Positions 21,028 through 30,405 of a stretch of DNA of 63,055 nucleotides are shown one piece after another. How positions within the stretch are numbered: position 1 is the first letter of the stretch; each line of letters begins with the position of its first letter. The notes under the pieces are model-generated. The model searched no databases. It was not told where the DNA came from and worked only from the letters and a program-made list of their open reading frames with translations. Source of the DNA: Pirellulales bacterium (GTDB lineage Bacteria; Planctomycetota; Planctomycetia; Pirellulales; JADZDJ01); NCBI GenBank assembly GCA_020851115.1, contig JADZDJ010000183.1:1-63055 (forward strand), read 5' to 3'. Position numbers and translations under genes: made by a program.

Positions 21028-21545
21028 CTTGCCGCCGGCCTGTTGCGCGCGTCAAGGAGAATCCTTTCGACCAGCTCGACGATGTTAATAACGGCCAGTC
21101 GCAATCCCGAATCGACCAACCATTAGTTTACCTAGCAGGCAATGGTAATTGAAGTCGCACGCAAAATTTCGTCGACGAGCCAATAATCTGCAAAGTCAAT
21201 GCTGGCAAGGGGTTATGGGCCTGGATGCCATCGATCGGCGAGAAGTTTGGACAGTCGAGAGGCGAGCATGTCCGCGCGTCGATGGTGGACGCGACGAGAT
21301 GAACAAGAAATGCCGAGTGGCGATAAACTGCGAAGGGCTTTCCCAACGGCCAGTTGTTTTCGTTCGGTTCGGTGCTGCGTGGTGAACGTCGGCCTAACCC
21401 GGCTTTGCGCGGCCTGGCCATTCAAGCCGATTTTCCAATGGATGTAGCTCTTCGATTAAACCGAGAAGGCGAAGTTGGCCAAGGGATCTTAACGGGACGG
21501 GGATCATTGATTGACTACATGGTACTGGTGCGGTAAATTGCCGCC
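21028..21545. other. Gap of about 520 bp between divergent genes; promoter region
   Basis: This stretch separates the minus-strand giant-protein pair from the plus-strand RAYT gene. Several overlapping short frames exist on both strands, but none has a plausible start signal or protein-like composition. It presumably holds the promoter for the giant-protein operon. No clear hairpin, tRNA or repeat was found. Confidence 0.4.
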
Positions 21546-22244
21546 ATGCCACGTCAAGCGCGAAGAATTGTCGGCGGATACATCTATCACGTGCTCAATC
21601 GAGCCAACGGACGACAACGCCTGTTTAAGAAGGACGCTGATTTCACGGCATTTGAAAATGTCGTGGCCGAGGCCCGCGAGCACGTGCCGCTGCGGATTCT
21701 CGGCTACACGGTCATGCGCAACCACTGGCACTTTGTCGTGTGGCCCAAGCAGGGGAAACACGAGCAGGTGTCGGAATTCTTCCGCTGGATGACGGCGACC
21801 CATTCACAGCGTTGGCATTCGCAGCACGATACCACCGGCATGGGCCATCTTTACCAGGGCCGGTTTAAATCGTTCCCGATTTCCGCCGACGAGCATCTAT
21901 TGGCTGTGCTGCGCTATGTAGAACGCAACGCGCTACGGGCAGGACTCGTCAATAAAGCCGAAGCCTGGCGCTGGAGCAGCCTTTATCGCCGATTGCACGG
22001 CTCGCCGGAAGAGCGAGCATTGCTGACCGAATCCCCAGTACCGCTCGGACGATTGTGGACGAAGCATGTGAACAATCCGGAACCCGAAGCGGAACTGGCG
22101 GCCATCCGGCGCAGCGTCGTCCGCGGTCAACCTTTCGGCGGCGAGCAGTGGACAAAGCGAGTCACCCGACTAATGGGACTAGAACACACCTTCCGCCCCC
22201 GCGGCCGCCCGCGATTGCAGCCCCTTGCCGTTCCCGCCATCTAG
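21546..22244 (+). CDS. REP-associated tyrosine transposase (RAYT, Y1 family)
   Basis: This single-strand HUH nuclease of the IS200/IS605-related TnpA_REP type nicks and rejoins palindromic DNA. The opening PRQARRIVGGYIYHVLNR is typical. The metal-binding HUH motif is HWH at residues 60-62 within MRNHWHFVVWP, and the nucleophile is the tyrosine of RYVERNALRAGLV (Tyr124). DTTGMGHLYQGRFKSF is the usual conserved block between them. The C-terminus is extended and basic (FRPRGRPRLQPL). Length (232 aa) is normal and the gene looks intact. Only a weak inverted similarity flanks it (AATTGCCGCC at the start, GGCGGAATT just after the stop), so no REP/BIME array was identified. Such genes are usually domesticated single copies rather than mobile IS elements. 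Confidence 0.9.
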   Translation: MPRQARRIVGGYIYHVLNRANGRQRLFKKDADFTAFENVVAEAREHVPLRILGYTVMRNHWHFVVWPKQGKHEQVSEFFRWMTATHSQRWHSQHDTTGMGHLYQGRFKSFPISADEHLLAVLRYVERNALRAGLVNKAEAWRWSSLYRRLHGSPEERALLTESPVPLGRLWTKHVNNPEPEAELAAIRRSVVRGQPFGGEQWTKRVTRLMGLEHTFRPRGRPRLQPLAVPAI

Positions 22245-22580
22245 CGGCGGAATTCAGAAATCGGCAGGATAATGATTCACGCCCGCTAAGCAATGGGTTT
22301 TCATTCCGCTACCCATTTGTTATTTGTTATCCACATCCATCCGCAGACTTACGAATGTGTAATGTCCAGCTAGTTTGCCTCGACCTATCATAAACATTTC
22401 GTAACAATATGAACTTTTGGAACTTGCACCTGTAGCATTTTATCCAGACTGCCACAATTCCTGCCTCGTGAATCGCTTTGAACGCTGCGCGGCTGGTCTC
22501 GCCGCGGGCCGAAAAAGTGCGCAATTGCTTTGCTGGCTGCCATTTGCAGCATCTTTGAGTGTCTTGATTGGAACCTGGCC

Positions 22581-25500
22581 GTGAATTCCGCCGCTTTGTT
22601 TGAATCGAGAAATAGCCCCAGTGCCGATTTGCGCTGGAAATTTGATCGCTTGCAGCAGATCATCGAACGCGCAGCCCATCGCCTGCCGTCGCAGGGACCG
22701 ATTTCGACATTCATTCATCATAACACGCTGCACGCCTTGGAAGGACTGCGCTTTCAGGCTGCTGTGGCGGAAGGGTCCAAAGTCTTCGGTTGCAATGCCT
22801 ATCTCTCGGAAGACCGTTATCGCGATCAGTTGGCGAAAGGTCGAATCCGCGGAGAAGATCTGGAAGCCATCCTGTGTCGTGACTTAGGGCCGGAGGCCGA
22901 CGTGCCTGTCCTGCCAGGATGTCGCCGCATCGACCTCCGGCTAGCAATGTTGCGCTATCCGCTGCGAGCTGCGCCATCCACCGAGCTTCGCTGGTTCTTC
23001 GCTGAGATGGATGCGCTGCGAAAATTTCGCACCGATGCTCCCGATAATGCCCGGCAGCAATTCCTCGATGAAGCGCGGCACTGGGCGATGCGCGACCTGC
23101 GGCTCAACGCGCAGTCGCCCACTGCGATCAACAATGCGACCGATCGATCGCTAGTCGCACTGTTGAATCGATTCGGCGCAAAATCGATCGAACATTGGAG
23201 CGCCGCTACCTGGGAAGCCTTTGCACTGCAGGCGCTGTGGCGAGTCGTGCGCGATGGTGTTCACGACGTTCCGCCGCCTACCGATGCCGCGCAGCCGAAT
23301 CTTCGCGGGCGCGACTGGCTGCTTTCGGTAACCGGGGAAGATGCCGACTGGCTCGTGAACGACTTGCTAATTCGATTTTGTGGAGCGTTTCTCGACCAAG
23401 GATTTGCCACCTGCCCGCTTCCAAACCGCGATCAGGGGTTCTTCCGAGCGTTTTGCGAACTCTATCGTCAGCGTGGAACATCACCGGACCGATGGCGACG
23501 CGATTTGGCTGGCGAGTTGGCTCGATGGGAAAATCTGCAAGCGACGCCGTTGGACTGCATCCTGGAATCGCTCGACGAACTTGGAATCGCGGAATATAAC
23601 TGGGAAGAGTTTATTTCACAGACATTCCTCGCGTTGCGCGGTTGGGGTGGAATGATTCGTCAGATGGCCTTGCGAGACGCCGCCGCAGTGCAGGCGACGC
23701 TGCCGCAAAGCATCGTGGAATTTCTGGCGGTACGTTTACTGTTGGATCGGCTGGCGTGGAAACACTTGGCGAAGCGCGTGTCAAGTTTCAGCGGGCCGCT
23801 CAGCGAGTTGCGGCAAGTCCATCGGCCTTCGTTTGGGGTGAACGAAACCGCGGGGGTCGATCAGCGCGCATTCGCTCTTTTCCAATTGGCTCAAGTCTTG
23901 GGGTGGCCGCCTTCGGTACTGCATCGATTGTCCGCCGAATCATGGGTATCGCTAGTCGAGGAAATCGAGGCTTTTCCTGAAATCGAGCGCCAACGAGTTT
24001 TGCATTTCGCCTACGAACGGCGATATCGCATTCAAACTCTCGACGGCATACAGATCGCATCTAGGGAGAATGCCAAGCAAAGGCTTCGGCCCGAGTTTCA
24101 GGTGGTTTGTTGCATTGATGAGCGGGAAGAATCGTTCCGCCGACACTTGGAAGAGATTGCTCCTCAGGTTCAGACTTTCGGCGCGGTCGGCTTCTTTAAT
24201 CTGGCGATGTACTATCGCGGCGCGGCCGACGCAAACTTTACTCCTCTGTGCCCGATTTCCACCCAGCCGTACATTTGGGTTCAAGAGGAAGTCGCGTATT
24301 CCATGACCGATGTCCATCGTCGGCGCGCTTCGGCTCGACGAGCACTGGGCGCAGCATCGCACCGCGTTCATATCGGAAGCCGCAGCTTTGCCGGCGGATT
24401 GATCGCGGCGATTTTTGGAATGCTGGCGTCGATTCCGCTCGTGGCGCGAATCATGTTTCCCCGATTGACGGCTCGAGTGCGGCGGATCTTTGCCCGATTT
24501 ATCCAGCCTCCGCCGGTGACGCAATTGCAATTGGAACGCATCGACGCTTCGCCAGGGCACGAAAACCGCGGAATCGGGCTCTCGCTGCAGGAAATGGTGG
24601 TTGCCGGCGAGCAATTCCTCCGCGATATCGGCATGACGGGAGAATTCACGCGAATTGTTGTGGTGTTGGGACACGGCTCCAGCAGCCTCAACAACCCGCA
24701 CAACTCCGCCTACAACTGCGGCGCTTGCGGAGGCGCCGCCGGCGGCCCCAACGCACGCGCGATCGCGCGAATTCTCAACGATCCACGGGTACGATTTATC
24801 CTGGCGGAGCGCGGCTTGAAAGTTCCGGATGAAACCGTGTTTATCGGCGGAATACACAACACTTGCACCGATTCAGTTGCATTCCTGGATATCGACGACT
24901 TTCCGCCAGCTCGGCTGCGAGAATTTGAAGCAATTCGCGCTCTGATCGAACAAGCTTGCAACCGAAATGCTCACGAGCGATGTCGACGATTCCAGTCCGC
25001 TCCGCTCGATTTGTCATTTGAGGAAGCCCGCGCCCACGTCGAGGAGCGCTCGGAAGACCTCTCTCAAACGCGGCCGGAATGCGGGCACGCAACAAATGCG
25101 GTTTGCTATGTCGGACGCCGCGAGCGAGTTCGCGGGCTGTATATGGACCGTCGCACCTTCCTGGTTTCCTACAATCCGACAAAAGACTCTGCCGACTCGG
25201 ATATCCTCTTGCGGCTGCTGCAAGCGGCAGTGCCAGTTTGCGCTGGTATTAACTTGGAATACTACTTTTCGTATGTTGATCCGGCCGGTTGGGGGTGTGG
25301 TTCAAAATTGCCTCACAACGTCACGTCGCTTTTGGGAGTGATGGACGGCGCTGCGAGCGACCTGCGAACTGGCCTACCCTGGCAGATGGTGGAAATCCAC
25401 GAACCTGTCCGCTTGCTCTTCGTCGTCGAAACGACGCCGGAAGCGATGATGAGCATACTCGATCGGAGCGAAGAAATCGGCCGGCTATTTCGCAACGAGT

Positions 25501-25673
25501 GGATTCAACTAGCGATCCACAGTCCTGGTGCGTCGGATATTCATGTCTTTGTCGATGGGCGACTGGAACCTTACCTTGGCGCAGCCTCCGAATTGCCGCG
25601 AGTCGGTTCATCGACTGAGTGGTATCGCGGCTGGCGCGACCACTTGGGATATGCGCTGATTGAGTCGTCGTAA
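22581..25673 (+). CDS. dabA: Inorganic carbon transporter subunit DabA (DUF2309)
   Basis: DabA is the cytoplasmic, beta-carbonic-anhydrase-like subunit of DAB, which couples CO2 hydration or bicarbonate accumulation to a cation gradient. The predicted zinc site is complete. CIDEREESFRRHLEE supplies Cys511 and Asp513. LGHGSSSLNNPHNS supplies His698, and NCGACGG supplies Cys713 (Cys716 is also present). His to Cys spacing is 15 residues, as I recall for characterised DabA. FIHHNTLHALEG near the N-terminus is another family hallmark. At 1030 aa it is longer than the roughly 830 aa of proteobacterial DabA, mostly in the N-terminal half. The start is GTG 22581; a TTG at 22530 is possible. The membrane-subunit gene follows after 37 nt. 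Confidence 0.92.
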   Translation: MNSAALFESRNSPSADLRWKFDRLQQIIERAAHRLPSQGPISTFIHHNTLHALEGLRFQAAVAEGSKVFGCNAYLSEDRYRDQLAKGRIRGEDLEAILCRDLGPEADVPVLPGCRRIDLRLAMLRYPLRAAPSTELRWFFAEMDALRKFRTDAPDNARQQFLDEARHWAMRDLRLNAQSPTAINNATDRSLVALLNRFGAKSIEHWSAATWEAFALQALWRVVRDGVHDVPPPTDAAQPNLRGRDWLLSVTGEDADWLVNDLLIRFCGAFLDQGFATCPLPNRDQGFFRAFCELYRQRGTSPDRWRRDLAGELARWENLQATPLDCILESLDELGIAEYNWEEFISQTFLALRGWGGMIRQMALRDAAAVQATLPQSIVEFLAVRLLLDRLAWKHLAKRVSSFSGPLSELRQVHRPSFGVNETAGVDQRAFALFQLAQVLGWPPSVLHRLSAESWVSLVEEIEAFPEIERQRVLHFAYERRYRIQTLDGIQIASRENAKQRLRPEFQVVCCIDEREESFRRHLEEIAPQVQTFGAVGFFNLAMYYRGAADANFTPLCPISTQPYIWVQEEVAYSMTDVHRRRASARRALGAASHRVHIGSRSFAGGLIAAIFGMLASIPLVARIMFPRLTARVRRIFARFIQPPPVTQLQLERIDASPGHENRGIGLSLQEMVVAGEQFLRDIGMTGEFTRIVVVLGHGSSSLNNPHNSAYNCGACGGAAGGPNARAIARILNDPRVRFILAERGLKVPDETVFIGGIHNTCTDSVAFLDIDDFPPARLREFEAIRALIEQACNRNAHERCRRFQSAPLDLSFEEARAHVEERSEDLSQTRPECGHATNAVCYVGRRERVRGLYMDRRTFLVSYNPTKDSADSDILLRLLQAAVPVCAGINLEYYFSYVDPAGWGCGSKLPHNVTSLLGVMDGAASDLRTGLPWQMVEIHEPVRLLFVVETTPEAMMSILDRSEEIGRLFRNEWIQLAIHSPGASDIHVFVDGRLEPYLGAASELPRVGSSTEWYRGWRDHLGYALIESS

Positions 25674-25710
25674 ACGTTGCAAATACCGGATTAAGGCAAG
25701 GGAGTGACCT

Positions 25711-27099
25711 TTGGACCTGATTACAAATTTAGAAACAGCATTTGCCTATCTGATCGTTGGCGCACCTGCGCTGTTGGTTGTCGTACTTGGCTTGTGTCTT
25801 CTGTTTGAGCGACCGCTGAGCGAGCGAACAACGTGCCAACTAGTGGCTACTGTGCTGTCTGTGGGGTTTATCTCGGCTCTGGCGATGAGTGGATGCGCGT
25901 GGTTGCACGGCATGCCGCAGCGAACGGTGCCGCTGGGCGATTGGGTCGTTGTTTCGGGTTACAAATTCTCCGGAAAATTGCTGTTTGACTGGCTTTCGCT
26001 GCTATTTCTGGTTCTATCGTTCATGCTCTGCGGCGTGATCGGTCGATTTGCGACTCACTACTTGCACCGCGAACCGGGGTTCCATCGCTTCTTTGTGCTA
26101 TTTGCTGTTTTTGTTTTCGGAATGACGCTGACTTCGATCGCCGGGACGATCGAAACCCTGTTCACCGGCTGGGAATTGGTCGGTTTGTCGTCGGCACTGC
26201 TTGTGGCGTTCTTTCAAGATCGCTCAGCTCCTGTGCGAAATGGGTTGCGCGTCTGGTCGGTCTATCGAATATCCGACGCGGCTTTGCTGATTGGCGCCGT
26301 CGCGCTTCACGGGATGAAAGGTTTTGGCGACTTCCAGGCGCTGTTTGGCGAGACTGCTTGGCCGCACGGCGAGCCGAGGCTACTTGCGTCGCAAGCGCTG
26401 CTCGTGGGAGTCTTATTCGCGGTCGCGGCGGCTGGAAAATCCGCGCTTGTACCATTTTCCGGTTGGCTGCCGCGCGCCATGGAAGGCCCGACCCCATCGA
26501 GCGCTATTTTCTACGGTGCACTGTCCGTGCATCTGGGCGCGTTCTTGCTATTACGCGCCGGCCCGCTGATTTCCCTGTCGATTCCACTCTGTGTGCTGCT
26601 CGTGGTCTGGGGACTGGCTACCGCGGCCCTATCCGCCAGCGCAGCACGCGTTCAAAGCGATATCAAAAGTGCTTTGGCGTTCGCGTCGTTGACGCAAGTG
26701 GGATTGATCGTGGCCGAAATCGGTCTCGGGTTGCGTTGGATTCCGCTGATTCACATGATTGGTCACGCCTCGTTGCGTACGCTGCAATTCGTTCGCGCTC
26801 CCAATCTGCTGCAGGATTACCGATCGATGGAAAACGCCATGGGTAGGCGGCTGCCGCACTCGATCAACGCCCCTCGGCGTGTCCTGCGATCGCGGTGGCA
26901 AAGGTGGTTTTATCGCTGGGCGCTGGAACGCGGCTATTTTGACGAATTTCTCAATGAATTTATCGTACGGCCCTTTTTGTCCATGTTTCGCTGGTTTGAT
27001 TCGCTGGAGCGCCGGTGGACTGATTTCTTATCGAGTCGTCCTTCGCGCGAGTCTGATGAAATCAAACCGCATAGCGACTTGGTTGAGGAATTCGTATGA
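25711..27099 (+). CDS. dabB: DabB-like NuoL-type membrane subunit
   Basis: The start is TTG 25711, set by a strong AAGGGAGTGA ribosome binding sequence 7-10 nt before it. The protein is a multi-pass antiporter-like (Proton_antipo_M) subunit. It has GWELVGLSSALLVAFFQDR, the AGKSALVPFSGWLP block with the conserved lysine, MEGPTPSSAIFYGALSV, and DIKSALAFASLTQVG carrying the second lysine. At 462 aa it is shorter than NuoL (about 600). It ends in a soluble Arg/Glu-rich tail of about 90 residues (RWFYRWALERGYFDEFLNEF) that resembles the C-terminal arm of NuoL/DabB. It should drive cation movement coupled to DabA. The stop overlaps the next ATG (ATGA), so translation is coupled. Confidence 0.9.
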   Translation: MDLITNLETAFAYLIVGAPALLVVVLGLCLLFERPLSERTTCQLVATVLSVGFISALAMSGCAWLHGMPQRTVPLGDWVVVSGYKFSGKLLFDWLSLLFLVLSFMLCGVIGRFATHYLHREPGFHRFFVLFAVFVFGMTLTSIAGTIETLFTGWELVGLSSALLVAFFQDRSAPVRNGLRVWSVYRISDAALLIGAVALHGMKGFGDFQALFGETAWPHGEPRLLASQALLVGVLFAVAAAGKSALVPFSGWLPRAMEGPTPSSAIFYGALSVHLGAFLLLRAGPLISLSIPLCVLLVVWGLATAALSASAARVQSDIKSALAFASLTQVGLIVAEIGLGLRWIPLIHMIGHASLRTLQFVRAPNLLQDYRSMENAMGRRLPHSINAPRRVLRSRWQRWFYRWALERGYFDEFLNEFIVRPFLSMFRWFDSLERRWTDFLSSRPSRESDEIKPHSDLVEEFV

Positions 27100-28541
27100 C
27101 GACGCTGCATTTGCCGTGGCTCGAAGCGTCTATTCTCGTGTTACTGGGCGGCGCGGCATGGGTTTCGAGGCTGCGCACGGCGGAAGCGAAATCATCCACC
27201 TGCTTGTGGATTTCAGCGATTGCATTTGCGTTGACCGTCGCAGCTTGGGTGGATTATGTGGCGCTGATGCAAGAAACGGCCCAAGGGCCAGTTGCGTCGT
27301 GGCTGGAACTCGAAAGTATTCTAATCATCGACTCGTTAGCTGCGCCGCTTCTGCCGTTGGCGTCGATTCTGTATTTGTTCACATTCGCAGGAACGTTGAA
27401 AACAAAGTTTCGGCAGTTTTCGTTTCCAGGAGCATTAATCGCGGAGGCGATCTTGCTGGCGATATTCGCTTGCCGGGCCGGTTGGCCGCTGGCAGTGCTG
27501 TTAATGTTCCGCCTCGTCCCGCCCTACTTGGAAATGCGAAGCCGCGATAAGCCGACGGGAGCCTACGTATTCCATCTGCTTGCTTTCGCCATCCTGCTCG
27601 TCGGAGGTTATGCGCTGGTCAAGAGCCAAACCCAATTGCCGGCCAGTGGCTGGATCGTAGCGCCCCTGACGATCGCCGTTCTCATCCGCGGCGGCATTGC
27701 GCCATTTCATTGTTGGGCGCCCGATTTGTTCGAGCATGCAACCTTTGGCACCGCGCTGCTGTTTCTGACGCCGATGGTTGGTGCGTACTCCGCGGCAAGA
27801 TTTGTACTGCCCATTGCCACCATCGACACCTTGCATGCGCTCGGTCTGATTGCATTGGTCTCGGCCTTGTACGCGGCGGGCATGGCAATGATTCAGCGAG
27901 AGGCTCGACGCTTCTTTTGTTATCTACTGCTAAGTCACTCGGCGCTGGTGTTTGTCGGCCTCATGAGCGGCTTCGAGGTGTGCCTTACCGGAGGTTTGTG
28001 CATCTGGCTCTCGATTGGCCTGTCGTTGGGAGGCTTGGGATTGACCTTGCGAGCGTTGGAGGCTCGCCACGGGCGATTATCGCTAGTCCGGTTCCAAGGG
28101 TTGTACGATCACACCCCGGCGCTGGCCGTCTGTTTTCTGTTGACGGGCCTGGCAAGCGTAGGGTTTCCCTATACGTTTGGCTATATTGGAACTGAAATGC
28201 TTGTGGATGGCGCCATTCACGCGTATCCATACGTCGTCGGCGCGATCGTCGTGATGGTCGCCGCGCTCAATGGCATTGCCGTAGTGCAAGCGTACTTCAA
28301 AATATTCACCGGCTCGCAGCACGTTTCGACGATTCACTTGGGCATCGGCATTCGCGAGCGCTGGACAGTGCTGAGCTTAGCCGCGCTAATTTTCGCGGGC
28401 GGATTGTTTCCGCAATCCGGAGTTGCTTCGCGCTTTCACGCCGCCCAAGAGTTGCTGAAACCGCAACAAACGCATCCTGCGTCGCCAAGGTCCGCGAACT
28501 TGTCGCCCGTGCGACACGTCAGCCGTCGCAGTGACGGGTAA
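27096..28541 (+). CDS. Second Nuo-like membrane subunit of the DAB locus
   Basis: A 481-aa multi-pass protein with NuoM/NuoN character follows. IRGGIAPFHCWAPDLFEHA corresponds to the 'KGG..PFH.W.PD.YE.AP' block, with arginine at the usual lysine position. After that come FLTPMVGAYSAARFVLP, MAMIQREARRFFCYLLLSHS and FGYIGTEMLVDGAIH. The start ATG at 27096 overlaps the stop of the previous subunit by 4 nt. Standard DAB operons have one DabB; here the membrane part is split over two different antiporter-like subunits. The C-terminus carries about 40 polar, Ser/Arg-rich residues. I infer that this is a third DAB subunit because of the tight coupling and lack of any other nuo gene in the window. 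Confidence 0.85.
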   Translation: MTTLHLPWLEASILVLLGGAAWVSRLRTAEAKSSTCLWISAIAFALTVAAWVDYVALMQETAQGPVASWLELESILIIDSLAAPLLPLASILYLFTFAGTLKTKFRQFSFPGALIAEAILLAIFACRAGWPLAVLLMFRLVPPYLEMRSRDKPTGAYVFHLLAFAILLVGGYALVKSQTQLPASGWIVAPLTIAVLIRGGIAPFHCWAPDLFEHATFGTALLFLTPMVGAYSAARFVLPIATIDTLHALGLIALVSALYAAGMAMIQREARRFFCYLLLSHSALVFVGLMSGFEVCLTGGLCIWLSIGLSLGGLGLTLRALEARHGRLSLVRFQGLYDHTPALAVCFLLTGLASVGFPYTFGYIGTEMLVDGAIHAYPYVVGAIVVMVAALNGIAVVQAYFKIFTGSQHVSTIHLGIGIRERWTVLSLAALIFAGGLFPQSGVASRFHAAQELLKPQQTHPASPRSANLSPVRHVSRRSDG

Positions 28542-28660
28542 GAGGCCGCCTCCCAATCATGCGACCGTGGCGCATACTCCAAGGCACCGCGTCAACATCG
28601 CGTACGATTGCCCACAATCTTGACCCATCGGTCGTCGGGGGAAGGTCAGCAGCAAGGAAA

Positions 28661-29047
28661 TCACTCCTTCGTACTACAACGAAAAATTGGAACTGGGTGT
28701 AAAAAATCGCTCATGATGTACTCGATCCACAGAAACTCGTGGTTGGCAATTCGCCAGTCGTACGCGCGATTGACGTTGGTCAGCGTGCTGCGCGAGACAT
28801 TGCCGCGAAAGCCCGCATGATACAACTTTGGCCCCAACGCCCGCAGGCAAGTTTCGATGTCGCGCAGGCTTTCGCGGAATGTCAGTTGCGCAAAACTGAG
28901 ACACAAGAAATGGTCACGGCAAGAAAAGCTGCGCCAGCGACGATCGCCACGATACCGCTGAACACAAGCGTTGAATTCTCGTCGCGGCAGAAAATCCATC
29001 ATTTGCGCAAACACGAATTGTTGCGAACACAAGTCCATCTCGAGCAA
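28661..29047 (-). pseudogene. Truncated IS4-family transposase (DUF4372-type N-terminus)
   Basis: The frame reads FVFAQMMDFLPRREFNACVQ, then CRDHFLCLSFAQLTFRESLR, GPKLYHAGFRGNVSRSTLTN and VNRAYDWRIA. This matches the N-terminal 95 or so residues of IS4-type transposases with a DUF4372 domain (FAQLMDFLP..EF..CV.RY, FAQLTYRESLRDIE.CL, VSRSTLA.AN..RDWRI). After DWRIA (about position 28755) the match is lost and the frame runs into unrelated sequence, so the whole DDE catalytic part is missing. No inverted repeats were found at the edges. It lies directly downstream of the DAB operon, convergent with it. Confidence 0.75.
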
Positions 29048-29123
29048 TTTGGCCGGAAATATTTACCCCCGCCAAAGCTCAAGTGTGCTTGCCAGCTCAA
29101 GTCGTGTACACGCATTGGAAAAC

Positions 29124-29498
29124 CTAAACCCAGATCACTTGACAAGTTACTGCGGACTGCTGAACGGTTAGCCGGACAGCAGTGAGATGAAATATTGATT
29201 TGCGCAGGCGAGAGGAAGGAAAATCAACAGGTATATAGAGCAGGCCGTAGAGGCTGCCGCGGATTGCTCCCAGGATTGTTGAGCGCCACAGATCGCAATT
29301 GGTTACCGGTCGGCGGCGGGTGCAGTCGATCAGAGTCAAGACCATGATGTAGGAGATTCCCAGCAGCATGGTGTTGAGGCCGGTTTGTAGCTGGTGATTG
29401 ACGGCGACGTTGCGGTATTCGTTCGTTGCAATTAGTAGCGGAGAAAGCACGAGTGGCGTCAGCAATAGCGTTGCCAACGAAAATTGAAAGCGTTTCAT
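29124..29498 (-). CDS. Small membrane protein of unknown function (124 aa)
   Basis: The ATG at 29496-29498 gives MKRFQFSLATLLLTPLVLSP, a start common among planctomycete membrane proteins (F-S-L-x-T-L-L). Two or three hydrophobic helices follow (about residues 7-25 and 42-62, with a shorter one around GSLYGLLYIPVDF), with basic stretches between them. The last 25 residues look less protein-like and run towards the IS4 remnant, so the 3' end may be disrupted. No function is assigned. Confidence 0.5.
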   Translation of the reverse strand: MKRFQFSLATLLLTPLVLSPLLIATNEYRNVAVNHQLQTGLNTMLLGISYIMVLTLIDCTRRRPVTNCDLWRSTILGAIRGSLYGLLYIPVDFPSSRLRKSIFHLTAVRLTVQQSAVTCQVIWV

Positions 29499-29772
29499 CT
29501 CTGACATCCTATCCGTACCGAGCGTATTGCGCAAGAAAGTGCTTATGGCAGCGGGGATCTATGAGATGTTTTCGCCATTGGCGGGGCGGGCCGTGTTTTG
29601 TGGGCAATCAGAGTGTTTTCGCCGTGCAAAAATTCCGAACAGCATAAAACCCACCACCGATATTTTTCGATTTCATGCCCTGAATGAGGTAGAATTAACT
29701 TGCCCTATCGCCTTGGCCTAGTTAAGGTTTGTAGATGGGCCTAGATTGGCAACATCGTGGGGAACATGCACC

Positions 29773-30405
29773 ATGGACGAGAGACGCGAGGATGAAGGTC
29801 CGCTCGAAATCGCCATTGTCGGCGATCTCACCGAGGCCGAAGCCGAATTGACCGACAAGCTGTTGGCCGTCGAGCCTGGCGGTGAATGTACTCTGTACAT
29901 TGATTCGCCCGGCGGCAGCCCATATTGTGCGATGTCGTTGACATCGCTCATCATGCTCCGCGGCCTTCGCTGCACGGCGATTGTGACCGGCGAATGTTCG
30001 TCGGCCGCGCTATGGCCGTTTGCTGCTTGTGTGCGGCGGATGGTGACGCCGTACAGTGTGATGCTGTTTCATCCGATGAAATGGCAGAGCGAAGAGCACG
30101 TCGGTCTAAACGAAGCGGCCGAATGGGCGCGCCATTTTGGCCAACTCGAAACCGACATGGACGATTTCCTCGGCGAGCTGTTCGGTACGGCGCAAGGGGA
30201 GATTCAGCGATGGATCAAGGCGCACCGCTACGTCTCGGGTCCGGAATTGGCCGCCGCAGGGCTGGCCGAGTTGATCGACTTTAAGATGCTCGACTTGTTT
30301 CGCTCCAGCGCCGCGCCGCGCCGACAGCAGACAATTCCAATTCCAAAGCGATCGGAACAGCCGCGCAATGCCGAACGCAGCAAACGGGCGGCGAAACGGA
30401 AATAA
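29773..30405 (+). CDS. ClpP-like serine protease homologue (210 aa)
   Basis: The start is placed at the ATG of MDERREDEGPLE because a GGGGAA stretch lies 10-15 nt before it; an upstream in-frame codon at 29746 is possible. The crotonase/ClpP fold signature is clear: LYIDSPGGSPYCAMSLTSLI, then VTGECSSAALWPFAA with the expected nucleophile Ser77, then SVMLFHPMKW with His100. Where ClpP has the catalytic Asp (the ERDRFLS region), this protein has KAHRYVSG, so His151 appears to replace it. The C-terminus is basic (SKRAAKRK). It might be an inactive or atypical ClpP paralogue, a ClpR-like subunit, or a protease with an altered triad. No clpX lies nearby. Confidence 0.75.
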   Translation: MDERREDEGPLEIAIVGDLTEAEAELTDKLLAVEPGGECTLYIDSPGGSPYCAMSLTSLIMLRGLRCTAIVTGECSSAALWPFAACVRRMVTPYSVMLFHPMKWQSEEHVGLNEAAEWARHFGQLETDMDDFLGELFGTAQGEIQRWIKAHRYVSGPELAAAGLAELIDFKMLDLFRSSAAPRRQQTIPIPKRSEQPRNAERSKRAAKRK

